Assembly (NCBI RefSeq): GCF_024171405.1
Contig: NZ_JALJZT010000002.1
Location: forward strand, 1,550,001-1,614,000
Origin: Qipengyuania citrea
GTDB lineage: Bacteria > Pseudomonadota > Alphaproteobacteria > Sphingomonadales > Sphingomonadaceae
Direction of reading: 5' to 3'
DNA: 64,000 nucleotides
Part shown: piece after piece, positions 26,985 through 35,128 of the stretch
Layout of the letters: the number at the start of each line of letters is the position of its first letter
Position numbering within the stretch: the first letter of the stretch is position 1
Position numbers and translations under genes: made by a program
Notes under the pieces: model-generated
Database searches by the model: none
The model's input: the letters and a program-made list of their open reading frames with translations, nothing else
What the model was told of the DNA's origin: nothing

Positions 26985-27602
26985 ATGCCTCTCACCGCCA
27001 TCGCCCTGAACTGCTCGCTCAAGAAATCTTCGGGCGAAGCAAGCTCGACCGACGCCATGATCGCCGTGCTGAAAGAGCATCTGGCCGAGCAGGATGTCGA
27101 ACTGTCCGAAACCATCCGCATCGCCGATTACAACGTCCCGCCGGGCGTGACGTCGGACGAGGGCGAGGGTGACGACTGGCCGGGTATTCGCGAGAAAATC
27201 CTGAGCCACGACATCCTGGTTTTCGGCGGGCCGATCTGGATGGGCCAGATCGGGTCGGTCGCCAAACGCGTGCTCGAACGCATGGATGCCTTCACCAGCG
27301 AAACCGACGACCAGGGCCGGATGCCGAGCTTTGGCAAGGTGGCGATTGCCGCGATCGTCGGCAATGAGGATGGCGCGCACTGGAGTTCGGCGCAGCTGTT
27401 CCAGTCGCTCAACGACACCGGCTGGACGATCCCGGCGGGCGCGGCCTGCTATTGGGTCGGCGAGGCGATGGGCAGCACCGACTTCAAGGAGTTGGCCGAA
27501 ACCCCCGATGCGGTGACCGAGACCGCGCAGATGTGCGCGATCAATGCCGCGCATCTCGCCAAACTTCTCGCAGGCGACACCTACCCCGGGACGAAGTCCT
27601 GA
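26985..27602 (+). CDS. NADPH-dependent FMN reductase / flavodoxin-fold oxidoreductase
   Basis: 205 aa. N-terminal phosphate-binding loop ALNCSLKKSSGEASST binds FMN, and the middle FGGPIWMGQIGSVAKRVLERMDAF is typical of the NADPH-dependent FMN reductase family. Strong ribosome site GAGGAG before ATG. Same strand and spacing as the SDR and ADH genes, so probably part of the same stress-induced redox operon. Confidence 0.88.
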   Translation: MPLTAIALNCSLKKSSGEASSTDAMIAVLKEHLAEQDVELSETIRIADYNVPPGVTSDEGEGDDWPGIREKILSHDILVFGGPIWMGQIGSVAKRVLERMDAFTSETDDQGRMPSFGKVAIAAIVGNEDGAHWSSAQLFQSLNDTGWTIPAGAACYWVGEAMGSTDFKELAETPDAVTETAQMCAINAAHLAKLLAGDTYPGTKS

Positions 27603-27645
27603 CGGCCCGGAACTCTCACACTCCGTAATCTCCTGGGAGATCATC

Positions 27646-28515
27646 ATGGGACAAGGAACCACCAACCGGATCGAGCCGCCCCTGCCTGAACAGCAACAGC
27701 GGGTTCCGGGCGCGACCGAGGCAATGCACCCCAAGCCCGATCACGGCGAAGACAGCTACGAGGGCTCCGGCCGTCTCGAAGGAAAAAGGGTCGTCATCAC
27801 CGGCGGTGACAGCGGGATCGGTCGCGCGGTCGCTATCGCCTTCGCGCGCGAAGGCGCGGATGTGCTGATAGCCTATCTGTGCGAGGATCACGACGCGCAG
27901 GAAACGAAGGAATGGGTCGAAAAAGCGGGGCGCAAATGCGCCTTGATGCGTGGCGATATCAGCGATGCGGCGCATTGCCGGGCGATAATCGCCCAGGCTG
28001 TCCGCACCTTCGGCGGGATCGATGTGCTGGTGAACAACGCTGCCCACCAGATGACTTTCGAGACATTGGAGGACATTCCCGACGAGGAGTGGGAGCGGAC
28101 CTTCGCCACCAACATCCACGCGATGTTCTATCTCGCCAAAGCCGCCTTGCCCCACATGGGTGAGGGCAGTTCGATCATCAATTCGGCGTCGATCAATTCC
28201 GACCAGCCCAATCCCACGCTGCTGCCCTATGCGACCACGAAGGGAGCGATCCAGAATTACACGGCCGGCCTCGCGCAACTGCTGGCAGACCGGGAAATCC
28301 GGGTGAACTGTGTCGCGCCAGGCCCGGTTTGGACACCGCTTATCCCCTCTACCATGCCGGAAGAGGACGTCGCCGAATTCGGGAAGGATTATCCGCTCGG
28401 CCGCCCCGCGCAGCCCGCCGAACTCGCGCCGCCATACGTCATGCTGGCGAGCGATGAAGCGAGCTACATCTCGGGAGCCACAATCGCCGTTACCGGCGGC
28501 AAACCGATGATGTGA
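27646..28515 (+). CDS. SDR-family oxidoreductase (YghA/YhdF-like)
   Basis: 289 aa from ATG 27646 (GGGAG at good spacing). N-terminal extension with PKPDHGEDSYEGSGRLEGK, typical of the YghA/YhdF group, then TGGDSGIG, NNAAHQ, INSASINS and YATTK. C-terminal PSTMPEEDVAEFGKDYPLGR. Cytosolic NADP(H) enzyme with general-stress associations in this family. Its last 216 bases are duplicated, with about 10 percent divergence, at 20468-20683. Confidence 0.92.
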   Translation: MGQGTTNRIEPPLPEQQQRVPGATEAMHPKPDHGEDSYEGSGRLEGKRVVITGGDSGIGRAVAIAFAREGADVLIAYLCEDHDAQETKEWVEKAGRKCALMRGDISDAAHCRAIIAQAVRTFGGIDVLVNNAAHQMTFETLEDIPDEEWERTFATNIHAMFYLAKAALPHMGEGSSIINSASINSDQPNPTLLPYATTKGAIQNYTAGLAQLLADREIRVNCVAPGPVWTPLIPSTMPEEDVAEFGKDYPLGRPAQPAELAPPYVMLASDEASYISGATIAVTGGKPMM

Positions 28516-28602
28516 CCTCCCGGCTGCCCGAGTAAGGGGGCGGCACAGCGCGGCTGACCAGTTTGGGCTGCCCCGACGAAGATGCGGGTCCGGCGCGGAC
28601 GC

Positions 28603-29100
28603 CTATTCGTCGGGCGACCTTCCGATTGAGCGCGCGATGTTACGATCCTCCTTGCCGAACTTGTCCTCCGCAACCCGCAGGACCGTGATCATGATCAGGC
28701 TGACTACGGTCAGTATTGCCACCAGGGGCCATTGCGCGGCACCGCAGGCGATGCCCACCATGGTCGCCAGCCATAGATGCGCCGCCGTCGTCAGATTGTG
28801 GAGCTGGCCCTTGCTGAAGACGATCAGACCGGCCCCGATTATCCCGATGAACGCTCCGGCTGCCTCGAACAGTCGCAGGGGGTCCATCCGCGGGCCGTCG
28901 AGCTGATGGTACAGGGCCATGATCGACACCACCATGGCCGCAGCCGAAACACAAATCAGGCCATGCGTTCGCATGCCGGCGGCATGGCCGCGCCATTCGC
29001 GATCAAGCCCCAGCACCAGACCGAGAATCGCAGCCACGCCAAGCCGGCTGATGATATCCCAATCGAGCCATTCGAGGGATGTGACAGGGTTGAGTTCCAT
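28603..29100 (-). CDS. MgtC/SapB-family membrane protein
   Basis: 165 aa from ATG 29100 (MELNPVTSLEWLDW). Four hydrophobic segments with the MgtC N-terminal signature LGVAAILGLVLGLDREWRGHAAGMRTH and GIIGAGLIVF. Short, so it contains the membrane domain without the long C-terminal ACT-like part. MgtC proteins modulate membrane ATPase or Mg stress; the role here is inferred only from family. Divergent from the 73-aa gene at 29352. Confidence 0.88.
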   Translation of the reverse strand: MELNPVTSLEWLDWDIISRLGVAAILGLVLGLDREWRGHAAGMRTHGLICVSAAAMVVSIMALYHQLDGPRMDPLRLFEAAGAFIGIIGAGLIVFSKGQLHNLTTAAHLWLATMVGIACGAAQWPLVAILTVVSLIMITVLRVAEDKFGKEDRNIARSIGRSPDE

Positions 29101-29351
29101 GATTGGCTGCTCCGCTTTCTGCCCGGATCCCGGGATGGGTCTTTCCGCTCGCCGCAAGCTGATAGGACAATCAACCCGAGTGCTGCAATTGCTGGGTTGG
29201 CTGCTCTCTCCCGCCGACAGCCGGCCAGGCCCCTACGATAACCCGTTGCAAACGTGAGACAATATCTTCCTGGGACCCTTGCCCCATACGGGGTCGCTCA
29301 TATATTTTCTTAGCGCGGACGGGTACTCGACACGACATGAGGAGAAACGTG

Positions 29352-29573
29352 ATGGCGAAGGGAGACAAGGACAAATACACCGACAAGCAGAAGCGCAAGG
29401 CCGAGCACATCGAAGTGAGCTACGAGGACCGCGGCGTCTCGCAGGAAGAAGCCGAACGCCGCGCCTGGGCAACGGTCAACAAGGAAAGCGGCGGCGGCAA
29501 CAAGTCCGGCTCCGGCCGGGGCGGCCAAGGCGGCAAAAAGAGTTCCAGCGAATACGGAGCGGAAAGCAAGTGA
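29352..29573 (+). CDS. Small basic protein, plasmid-stabilisation/ChaB-like annotation class
   Basis: 73 aa from ATG 29352, with AGGAG seven bases upstream. Very hydrophilic: MAKGDKDKYTDKQKRKAEHI, then VSQEEAERRAWATVNKESGGG and a Gly/Ser-rich tail. Short proteins of this type with the RRAWATVNK motif are usually annotated as plasmid stabilisation proteins, but this is not a proven function. The stop overlaps the next ATG by one base (TGATG). Confidence 0.75.
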   Translation: MAKGDKDKYTDKQKRKAEHIEVSYEDRGVSQEEAERRAWATVNKESGGGNKSGSGRGGQGGKKSSSEYGAESK

Positions 29574-29782
29574 TGCATAGCTACAAGCTGCGCGCCCGCG
29601 ACGATCACAACTCAGTGATTGAAGAGATCGACTTCGAATGTCTCTCGATTGCCGGAGCGCTGGATAAGGCCAAGGCCATGGTCAAAGCCGGCCACGCCGA
29701 TCTCTACGAAGATGGCATGCCGATCTGTTCGATGGAACTGGTGGCAGAAACAGGCGTGTGGCTGGTTGGTAAGCCGCGGTGA
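29573..29782 (+). CDS. Small conserved hypothetical protein (69 aa), paralog of the protein at 21568
   Basis: MHSYKLRARDDHNSVIEEIDF... shares with the 21568 product the spacing and core residues SIAGALDKAK, HADLYEDG, CSMELV and TGVWLVGKP. Translationally coupled to the small basic protein upstream. Function unknown; probably cytosolic and stress related by context. Confidence 0.75.
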   Translation: MHSYKLRARDDHNSVIEEIDFECLSIAGALDKAKAMVKAGHADLYEDGMPICSMELVAETGVWLVGKPR

Positions 29783-30262
29783 TCTGAACGCTTAACGAAA
29801 TTATAGCCGAGCGCCCCTTAAATCGCGCGCAGTTCCAGCTCTGCGTCTGCTTTTCGAATGCGTCGCGCGCGGCAGCTAAAAGGGGATTCGAAAGCAGCGG
29901 TGTACGTCCGGAATGAGGGCGCGAAGCTGCCGTTGCGTGAAATGCAATTGGCGGCTGAGCCATTTTGAGCAGGTTGTGTCCGGCTACACTCGCATTGGCG
30001 AATGCTGTGGAAACCAATCAGATATGGCGGGAAGTGGGCCGATTGCGGATCGTCCGCTTTTCTACACCATGAGGCAGAAACAGACATTGCGGAGGCATGT
30101 ATCTACCGCTCGCTTCGTTCAAGGGTCCGTATCGTTTCTCGGTCCTTGTCGCATGGAAGATATGAGCCGTTCAGCCGGCTAGCGCGACTTCATTGATTTC
30201 GCGCGCATTCTCTTCAATGTGCTGTCATCCGTTTAGGATGCTGCCATACTGGGAGGGGCGAG
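29783..30262. other. Intergenic region, nothing recognisable
   Basis: 480 bases between the stress cargo and the regulator of the next cluster. Both strands carry short open frames (for example 29818-30087 minus), but none has a ribosome site or protein-like composition. GGAGGGG at 30252-30258 serves the TTG start at 30263. No repeat or terminator was identified. Confidence 0.5.
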
Positions 30263-32377
30263 TTGAAAGCAAGCGGGTCCGAGGCGTCTTTCGAGGATGC
30301 TCGGAAGCTGAAGATATCTGTCTTCGGCAAGCCCACGATAACGCTTGGCTCCGGAGAAGTCCCCAATCTATCCAACCAGCGCGCCCGCGCCATCCTGGCC
30401 ATGCTGTGCCTCAATGATGGTGAGGCAATGGACCGTGAGACTATCAGCACGATGCTCTGGCCGGGTCGGTTTCCCGCTCAGGCTCGTGCCAGTTTGCGTC
30501 AATGCCTTCTGGCCTTGAGCAAACTTCCACCCGAGAGCGAGTGCAACCCACTCATCAAATCGACGCGCAGCACCATCGAACTCAGTCGAACGCGGATCGA
30601 TGCTGATCTGTTTGTCCTGTTCGATGCCTTGTCGAACCGGCGCGGTGAGGAAGCCTCTCGCTTGATCGAGGACATCGGCGATCGCCCGCTTCTCGACGGT
30701 TTCAGTTTCGGTGCCTCATTCGCCGCGTGGCTTACCGAAAGACGCGATGCGATAGAACATCGACTGGATGCGGAAGTGCGCCGGGTCGTCTCATGGCTGA
30801 ACTCCCGCGATGATCCAGAGACGGCCGCTCGCCTCGAAGCTGCTCTTCAAATCCGGCAGCGCGAAGCGTATCGGAAGCGCGGTGCGGGCTGCCGCATTGC
30901 GGTCCTGCCGTTCCATCAGCACGATGAGATCGGCGGCGAGCTTTTCCTGAGCGAGGGCGTCGTCGATGAGCTTTCTTCGCGTCTTGGCAATATCCAGGAT
31001 ATCACTCTTGCGGGGCGCACATCCATCGCGGCGCTTCTGGAGCGAGGCTATACCTTGCAGCAGATGGGGAGCGAGCTGGGCGTATCGCACCTGATCGAAG
31101 GTGAGGTGCGGCGAACACATCAGGGGATCTCGGTACGCATCGCGCTGATCGATGGCCGATACGGCACCGAAATCTGGTCCGATTTCGTAAGCGGATCGAT
31201 CGAGGAATTCATCGGATCGCGCGACATGATCGGTGCCACCGTGATTTCGGCGATCACCCGGACGCTCGGCCTTTCAGCACCACCTTCGACCTCGCGGCGC
31301 ATGACTACAAATCGCGATGCCTATGCGCTGTATCTTCAAGGGCGCGCGCTGGCACAGCGCGTGGGCGTCGACGGAGCCATGGCCAAAGCCATCGAGTTTT
31401 TGGAAGAGGCCCTGGATACAGACCCCGAATTTGCAAGTTGCTGGACCGCGCTTGCCGATGCGCACATCAGCGTCGCCGCTCTCACGCCAAGTGTCGAGCG
31501 CGTCAAGAATTCACGGGATGCTGCACAATGCGCGCAGTGCGCCATTTCCCTCGATCCGGGGCAGGGTCATGCCTTCTCGATCATGGGCATTCACGAGTGG
31601 ACGCAATTCAATCCGGCGCGCGCACTGGAACTGTCCTTCGAAGCTTTTGCCCGGGACCCCAATGATGCCGATGTGATCTCTCGGTTGGGATCGTGCCTTC
31701 TCTATCTCGGCAAGACGCGCGAAGGGCTTCCCTTTATCGAGCAATCCGTTGCTCGCGATCCGATTTATGGGCGCAACCACGTGATGCTGTCCTCAGCCTA
31801 TCTCAGCATTGGCGAGGTCGACAAGGCGATCGCCGCAGGCCAGCGCATGGTCGATCTTGGCTTTCCCGGAATGTGGCTCGCCGTGGCGTACATGGCTGCG
31901 GGAGACCACGAGGCGGCTGTCAAGGCGCATTACGACAGCAGGATATATCTAGGGACGACCATCATGCGACCTCCGGGAATGCCGGTGATGGACGATGCCG
32001 CGCGTGATGCCTATTTCGACATTGCCGCGCGCGGAATTTTCAGCGGGAAGGCCGCCGATCGCGCGGTTTACTGCCAGATGCTCGACGGTCTGCATGCCAC
32101 AATGGCGGATCCCTATGACTCGTCAATCGCCTTCCCAGCGATCTGGATGGGACATGCCGACCTCGTGATGAAACTCTACTCCGAATGCATTCACCCGGCC
32201 AACATGTTCAGCTTGATGAGCCTGTGGATCGATATCGACCCGATAAACCGCACCCGCCTCCATCCCGGCTTCATGCTGTTTGCAGAGAAGATCGGTATGG
32301 TCGAAGCGTGGGAGAAGTTCGGCTGGCCCGATCTCATTCCGCACGACCCGCGAAACACGTCGTCGGACCCGGATTGA
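30263..32377 (+). CDS. Winged-helix (SARP/CadC-like) regulator with TolB-like and TPR domains
   Basis: 704 aa, TTG start behind GGAGGGG. Three parts: a winged-helix DNA-binding region at about 15-110 (LKISVFGKPTITLGSGEV, RARAILAMLCL, LWPGRFPAQARASLRQCL), a TolB-N/FlgO-like domain at about 205-345 (IAVLPFHQHDEIGGELFLSEG, LIEGEVRRTHQGISVRIALID), and TPR repeats at about 355-560. No membrane segment or phosphorylation domain. Regulators of this layout usually control adjacent metabolic genes in response to an unknown signal. It lies directly upstream of and codirectional with the 32.5-39.4 kb cluster. Confidence 0.85.
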   Translation: MKASGSEASFEDARKLKISVFGKPTITLGSGEVPNLSNQRARAILAMLCLNDGEAMDRETISTMLWPGRFPAQARASLRQCLLALSKLPPESECNPLIKSTRSTIELSRTRIDADLFVLFDALSNRRGEEASRLIEDIGDRPLLDGFSFGASFAAWLTERRDAIEHRLDAEVRRVVSWLNSRDDPETAARLEAALQIRQREAYRKRGAGCRIAVLPFHQHDEIGGELFLSEGVVDELSSRLGNIQDITLAGRTSIAALLERGYTLQQMGSELGVSHLIEGEVRRTHQGISVRIALIDGRYGTEIWSDFVSGSIEEFIGSRDMIGATVISAITRTLGLSAPPSTSRRMTTNRDAYALYLQGRALAQRVGVDGAMAKAIEFLEEALDTDPEFASCWTALADAHISVAALTPSVERVKNSRDAAQCAQCAISLDPGQGHAFSIMGIHEWTQFNPARALELSFEAFARDPNDADVISRLGSCLLYLGKTREGLPFIEQSVARDPIYGRNHVMLSSAYLSIGEVDKAIAAGQRMVDLGFPGMWLAVAYMAAGDHEAAVKAHYDSRIYLGTTIMRPPGMPVMDDAARDAYFDIAARGIFSGKAADRAVYCQMLDGLHATMADPYDSSIAFPAIWMGHADLVMKLYSECIHPANMFSLMSLWIDIDPINRTRLHPGFMLFAEKIGMVEAWEKFGWPDLIPHDPRNTSSDPD

Positions 32378-32532
32378 CGCTTTTTTGACGGTTGAGCCTA
32401 TTGACGCTCGGCTCGGTTCGGCAGACAGTTCTCCTCAGTCGCACAACAGATCGACAAGCCTGCCTTAGCCCGGAAAAGCACCGCTTTCCGGTGCCGGCGA
32501 AGCTTGGCCCGGTCGTCGTGGGAGGGGGAGGA

Positions 32533-32928
32533 ATGAGCGAGACGCATCCGGCAGGCGAGAACCTGCACAATCTCTATGTGACCGCGATCAATTCGAACGA
32601 CACGCAGGCGGTCGCAGCACGCCTGTCCGACAACGTGGTGTTTCAAACCCCGGGCGAACCCGAACTGGTCGGCAAGGAAGCTGTGACCGAGTGGGCTTCG
32701 AGCTTCTTCGAGGCATTCGAAGCGCACTGGGACAAGACCGAAAACCTCTTCGAGGTTTCGGGCGATTTTGCGATCAGCCGGTACACCTATAGCGCTCGCA
32801 TCCAGCCGCGTGAGGGTGGCGCGCCGATGGAGGAATTTGGCAAGGGCGTATGCGTTTATCGCCGAGGCACTGATGGCAAGTGGCTGCTCGCGATCGACAG
32901 CTGGAGCACGAATGAAGGCGCGCAATGA
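32533..32928 (+). CDS. NTF2-like (SnoaL/DUF4440) protein
   Basis: 131 aa from ATG 32533 with strong GGAGGGGGAGG upstream. Single alpha+beta cone fold: NLYVTAINSNDTQAVAARLSDNVVFQTPGEPELVGKEAV, then FEVSGDFAISRYTYSARI, VCVYRRGTDGKWLLAIDSWS. Cytosolic, no signal. These small domains serve as enzymes or binding proteins. The stop overlaps the next start (ATGA). 32378-32532 upstream holds no gene. Confidence 0.85.
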   Translation: MSETHPAGENLHNLYVTAINSNDTQAVAARLSDNVVFQTPGEPELVGKEAVTEWASSFFEAFEAHWDKTENLFEVSGDFAISRYTYSARIQPREGGAPMEEFGKGVCVYRRGTDGKWLLAIDSWSTNEGAQ

Positions 32929-33416
32929 TGCAGCGTATCTGGATATTGGCGGCGCCGCTCCTCCTTGTAACCGGATGCAGCGCCGAACGCGCGGAACCGG
33001 TCGACAAGGATGCGATCGCGCAAGCAGTGAAGACCGACGTCCAGTCGATCGTCGATGCCTTCAATGCCCGCGATGCCGATGCCGCGCTGGCGGTGAACGC
33101 GCCCGATACGCGGGTCATGTCGCATGGTCAGCCGAACATGGGCTTCGAGGAGAACCTCGCCACGGTGCGCCAGTATGTCAGCGATCCGGCAGTTCATCTG
33201 CAGGTGGCGGACGAAGAAGTGGATGTCGCCGATGCAGGGGACATGGCGGTCTACACTGCGACATATGACTGGGAGTTCACCGATCCCGAGACTGGCGACG
33301 TGGCAAACGAGCAGGGCAACTGGGTGATGGTCTTCAGGCGCCAGGAAGACGGCTCGCTGAAAATCTACCGCGAAGTCATCTCGGACATTCCAGCGAGCGG
33401 GGAAGGTGTCAGCTGA
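32925..33416 (+). CDS. Exported NTF2-like (DUF4440) lipoprotein
   Basis: 163 aa. Lipoprotein signal ending LLLVTGC-SAE, then an NTF2-like domain (DVQSIVDAFNARDADAALAV, GFEENLATVRQYVSDP, NWVMVFRRQEDGSLKIYRE). Paralogous in fold to the upstream cytosolic protein but exported. Overlaps its neighbours on both sides (ATGA, TGATG). Confidence 0.85.
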   Translation: MMQRIWILAAPLLLVTGCSAERAEPVDKDAIAQAVKTDVQSIVDAFNARDADAALAVNAPDTRVMSHGQPNMGFEENLATVRQYVSDPAVHLQVADEEVDVADAGDMAVYTATYDWEFTDPETGDVANEQGNWVMVFRRQEDGSLKIYREVISDIPASGEGVS

Positions 33417-34000
33417 TGCCCATGCCGACGCCCAAGCCCGTCCATGTCGTTTACCGGACGTGCCGCTTTGCAGAAATGCTCGACTGGTACGCACAGGTGT
33501 TCGGCTCCGAGGTCGTTTACCAGAACCCCGCGCTGGCGTTCATCACTCATGACGACGAACATCACCGGTTCGCCTTTGCCGATCTGAATGTCATCGCGCC
33601 CGGCGTCGATCCTGAGGACCGTGGGCGGGTGGGCGTAGATCACGTCGCCTACGACTGCCCGTCGATGCGCGAATTGCTCGAAGCCTATGACGACCTCAAG
33701 GCGCGCGGGATCGCACCCTACTGGTGCGTCAATCACGGGATGAGCGCGTCGCTTTATTACGCCGATCCCGATGGCAACCAGCTGGAATTCAGCGTCGATT
33801 GCTTCGCCAGCAAGGCCGAATGCACAGCCTATTTCAAAGGCGATGCGATCGGCGAGAACCCGGTCGGCGTGGAATTCGATCCCGATGAATGGCTGGAGAA
33901 GCTGCGCGGCGGAATGGCCGAAGCCAAGCTGCTCAAGATCGACCGCAAGGCCCCGGCGTCGCCTATCCGCGGCAAGCTCATGGAGATGACCGATGGCTGA
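33416..34000 (+). CDS. VOC-family (glyoxalase/extradiol dioxygenase-like) protein
   Basis: 194 aa. Vicinal oxygen chelate domain with the 2-His-1-Glu set plausible: H in PKPVHVVYRTCRF, H in VGVDHVAYDCP, and E in YYADPDGNQLEFSVD. C-terminal helical tail ends in KLMEMTDG. It matches small bacterial biphenyl-dioxygenase-like VOC proteins; metal and substrate unknown. Translationally coupled to the upstream lipoprotein gene. Confidence 0.85.
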   Translation: MPMPTPKPVHVVYRTCRFAEMLDWYAQVFGSEVVYQNPALAFITHDDEHHRFAFADLNVIAPGVDPEDRGRVGVDHVAYDCPSMRELLEAYDDLKARGIAPYWCVNHGMSASLYYADPDGNQLEFSVDCFASKAECTAYFKGDAIGENPVGVEFDPDEWLEKLRGGMAEAKLLKIDRKAPASPIRGKLMEMTDG

Positions 34001-34099
34001 CGGGCTTGGCGAGGTTCCAGTGATCGGGCCGATCTCCTGACGATGATCGGCATCTCCACCGCGTTTTTCATGCTGCGCTGAACCAAGAGGAAATCGACC

Positions 34100-35098
34100 A
34101 TGTCCCAACAGATCAGTGCGGAAGAGCAGGTTCTCGGCATCGTTACCAACCACTGGCAGGCGCATGGCGTCGGCCTGGCGGCCAAGCTCGAACTGGCCGA
34201 TCATCTTGCCGACGGTCCGCTGGCGGTCGAGGAGCTTGCCAAGCGTTCCCGGACGCACGCGCCCAGCCTGTACCGCATGCTGCGCGCGCTGGAGAGCACG
34301 GGGATTTTCGCGAGCACGGAAAACGGTTCGTTCGAAAACACGCCCGCCAGCGATTGCCTGCGCCGCAACAAGCCCGGCTCGAACTGGGCCTGGGTGCGCT
34401 TCACGCTATGCCCCGGCGCCCCGGTTTACGAAGGATGGCGCGGCTTGCCCCTGGCGGTCGAAACCGGCGAACCGGGCTTCGACCAGCTGCACGGCAAGAG
34501 CAATTGGGAGAACATGCAGGCAAACCCAGAGGCCTATTCGATCTTCAATCTCGCCATGCGCGATCTTGCCGCCACGATCGGGCCCGCCGTTGCCTCGGCA
34601 ATCGACTGGAGTCGCTACAACGTAATCGCCGACATCGGCGGCGGTATCGGGTCGCAGTTGTCCGAAATTCTTGCGGCGCATCCCAATACCAGAGGTATTC
34701 TTTTCGATCTTCCGCATGTGGTTGCCGAAGCGCCGAAGAACGAACGGTTCGACGTGGTAGCCGGCGACTTCTTCGCGAGCATTCCGGTCGAGGCCGATGC
34801 TTATGTGCTGCGCTGGGTACTGCATGACTGGTCCGACCAAGAATGTATTCGCCTGCTCCGCAACGTGCGAGAAGCGATGCAACCCAAAGCGCGATTAATG
34901 ATCGTGGAATCGATCATCCCAGGCGGTTCGCAGTTCGACATGGGCAAGTGGATGGATCTCAACATGATGGTCATGGCGACCGGCAAGGAACGGACCGAAG
35001 CCGAATTCGCGGCTCTTCTCAAGAATGCCGGTTTCGAGCTCATGTCTATCGAACCGACTGCGTCGCCCCTGTCGATCCTGGTCTTTGAGCCCGCGTGA
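34100..35098 (+). CDS. O-methyltransferase (acetylserotonin/COMT-like, class I SAM)
   Basis: 332 aa. N-terminal dimerisation winged helix (IVTNHWQAHGVGLAAKLELADHLADGP), then a SAM-binding Rossmann domain with motif I DIGGGIGSQLSEIL near 178 and the catalytic-His region VLRWVLHDWSDQECIRLL near 236. Such enzymes methylate hydroxyl groups on small aromatic molecules, as in polyketide or phenolic tailoring. Strong GAGGAAATCG ribosome site. Confidence 0.92.
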   Translation: MSQQISAEEQVLGIVTNHWQAHGVGLAAKLELADHLADGPLAVEELAKRSRTHAPSLYRMLRALESTGIFASTENGSFENTPASDCLRRNKPGSNWAWVRFTLCPGAPVYEGWRGLPLAVETGEPGFDQLHGKSNWENMQANPEAYSIFNLAMRDLAATIGPAVASAIDWSRYNVIADIGGGIGSQLSEILAAHPNTRGILFDLPHVVAEAPKNERFDVVAGDFFASIPVEADAYVLRWVLHDWSDQECIRLLRNVREAMQPKARLMIVESIIPGGSQFDMGKWMDLNMMVMATGKERTEAEFAALLKNAGFELMSIEPTASPLSILVFEPA

Positions 35099-35128
35099 TG
35101 AAAACCGATCAAGCACTGGAGGAAGTCG

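Noticed and set aside
26175..27734. Open frame of about 519 aa on the minus strand
   Set aside because: Covers parts of several real plus-strand genes (SDR, FMN reductase, SDR) with RBS; composition is a mirror of their codons.
29818..30087. Minus-strand frame that might be a transposase or regulator remnant
   Set aside because: No recognisable motif; may be only random sequence in a non-coding region.
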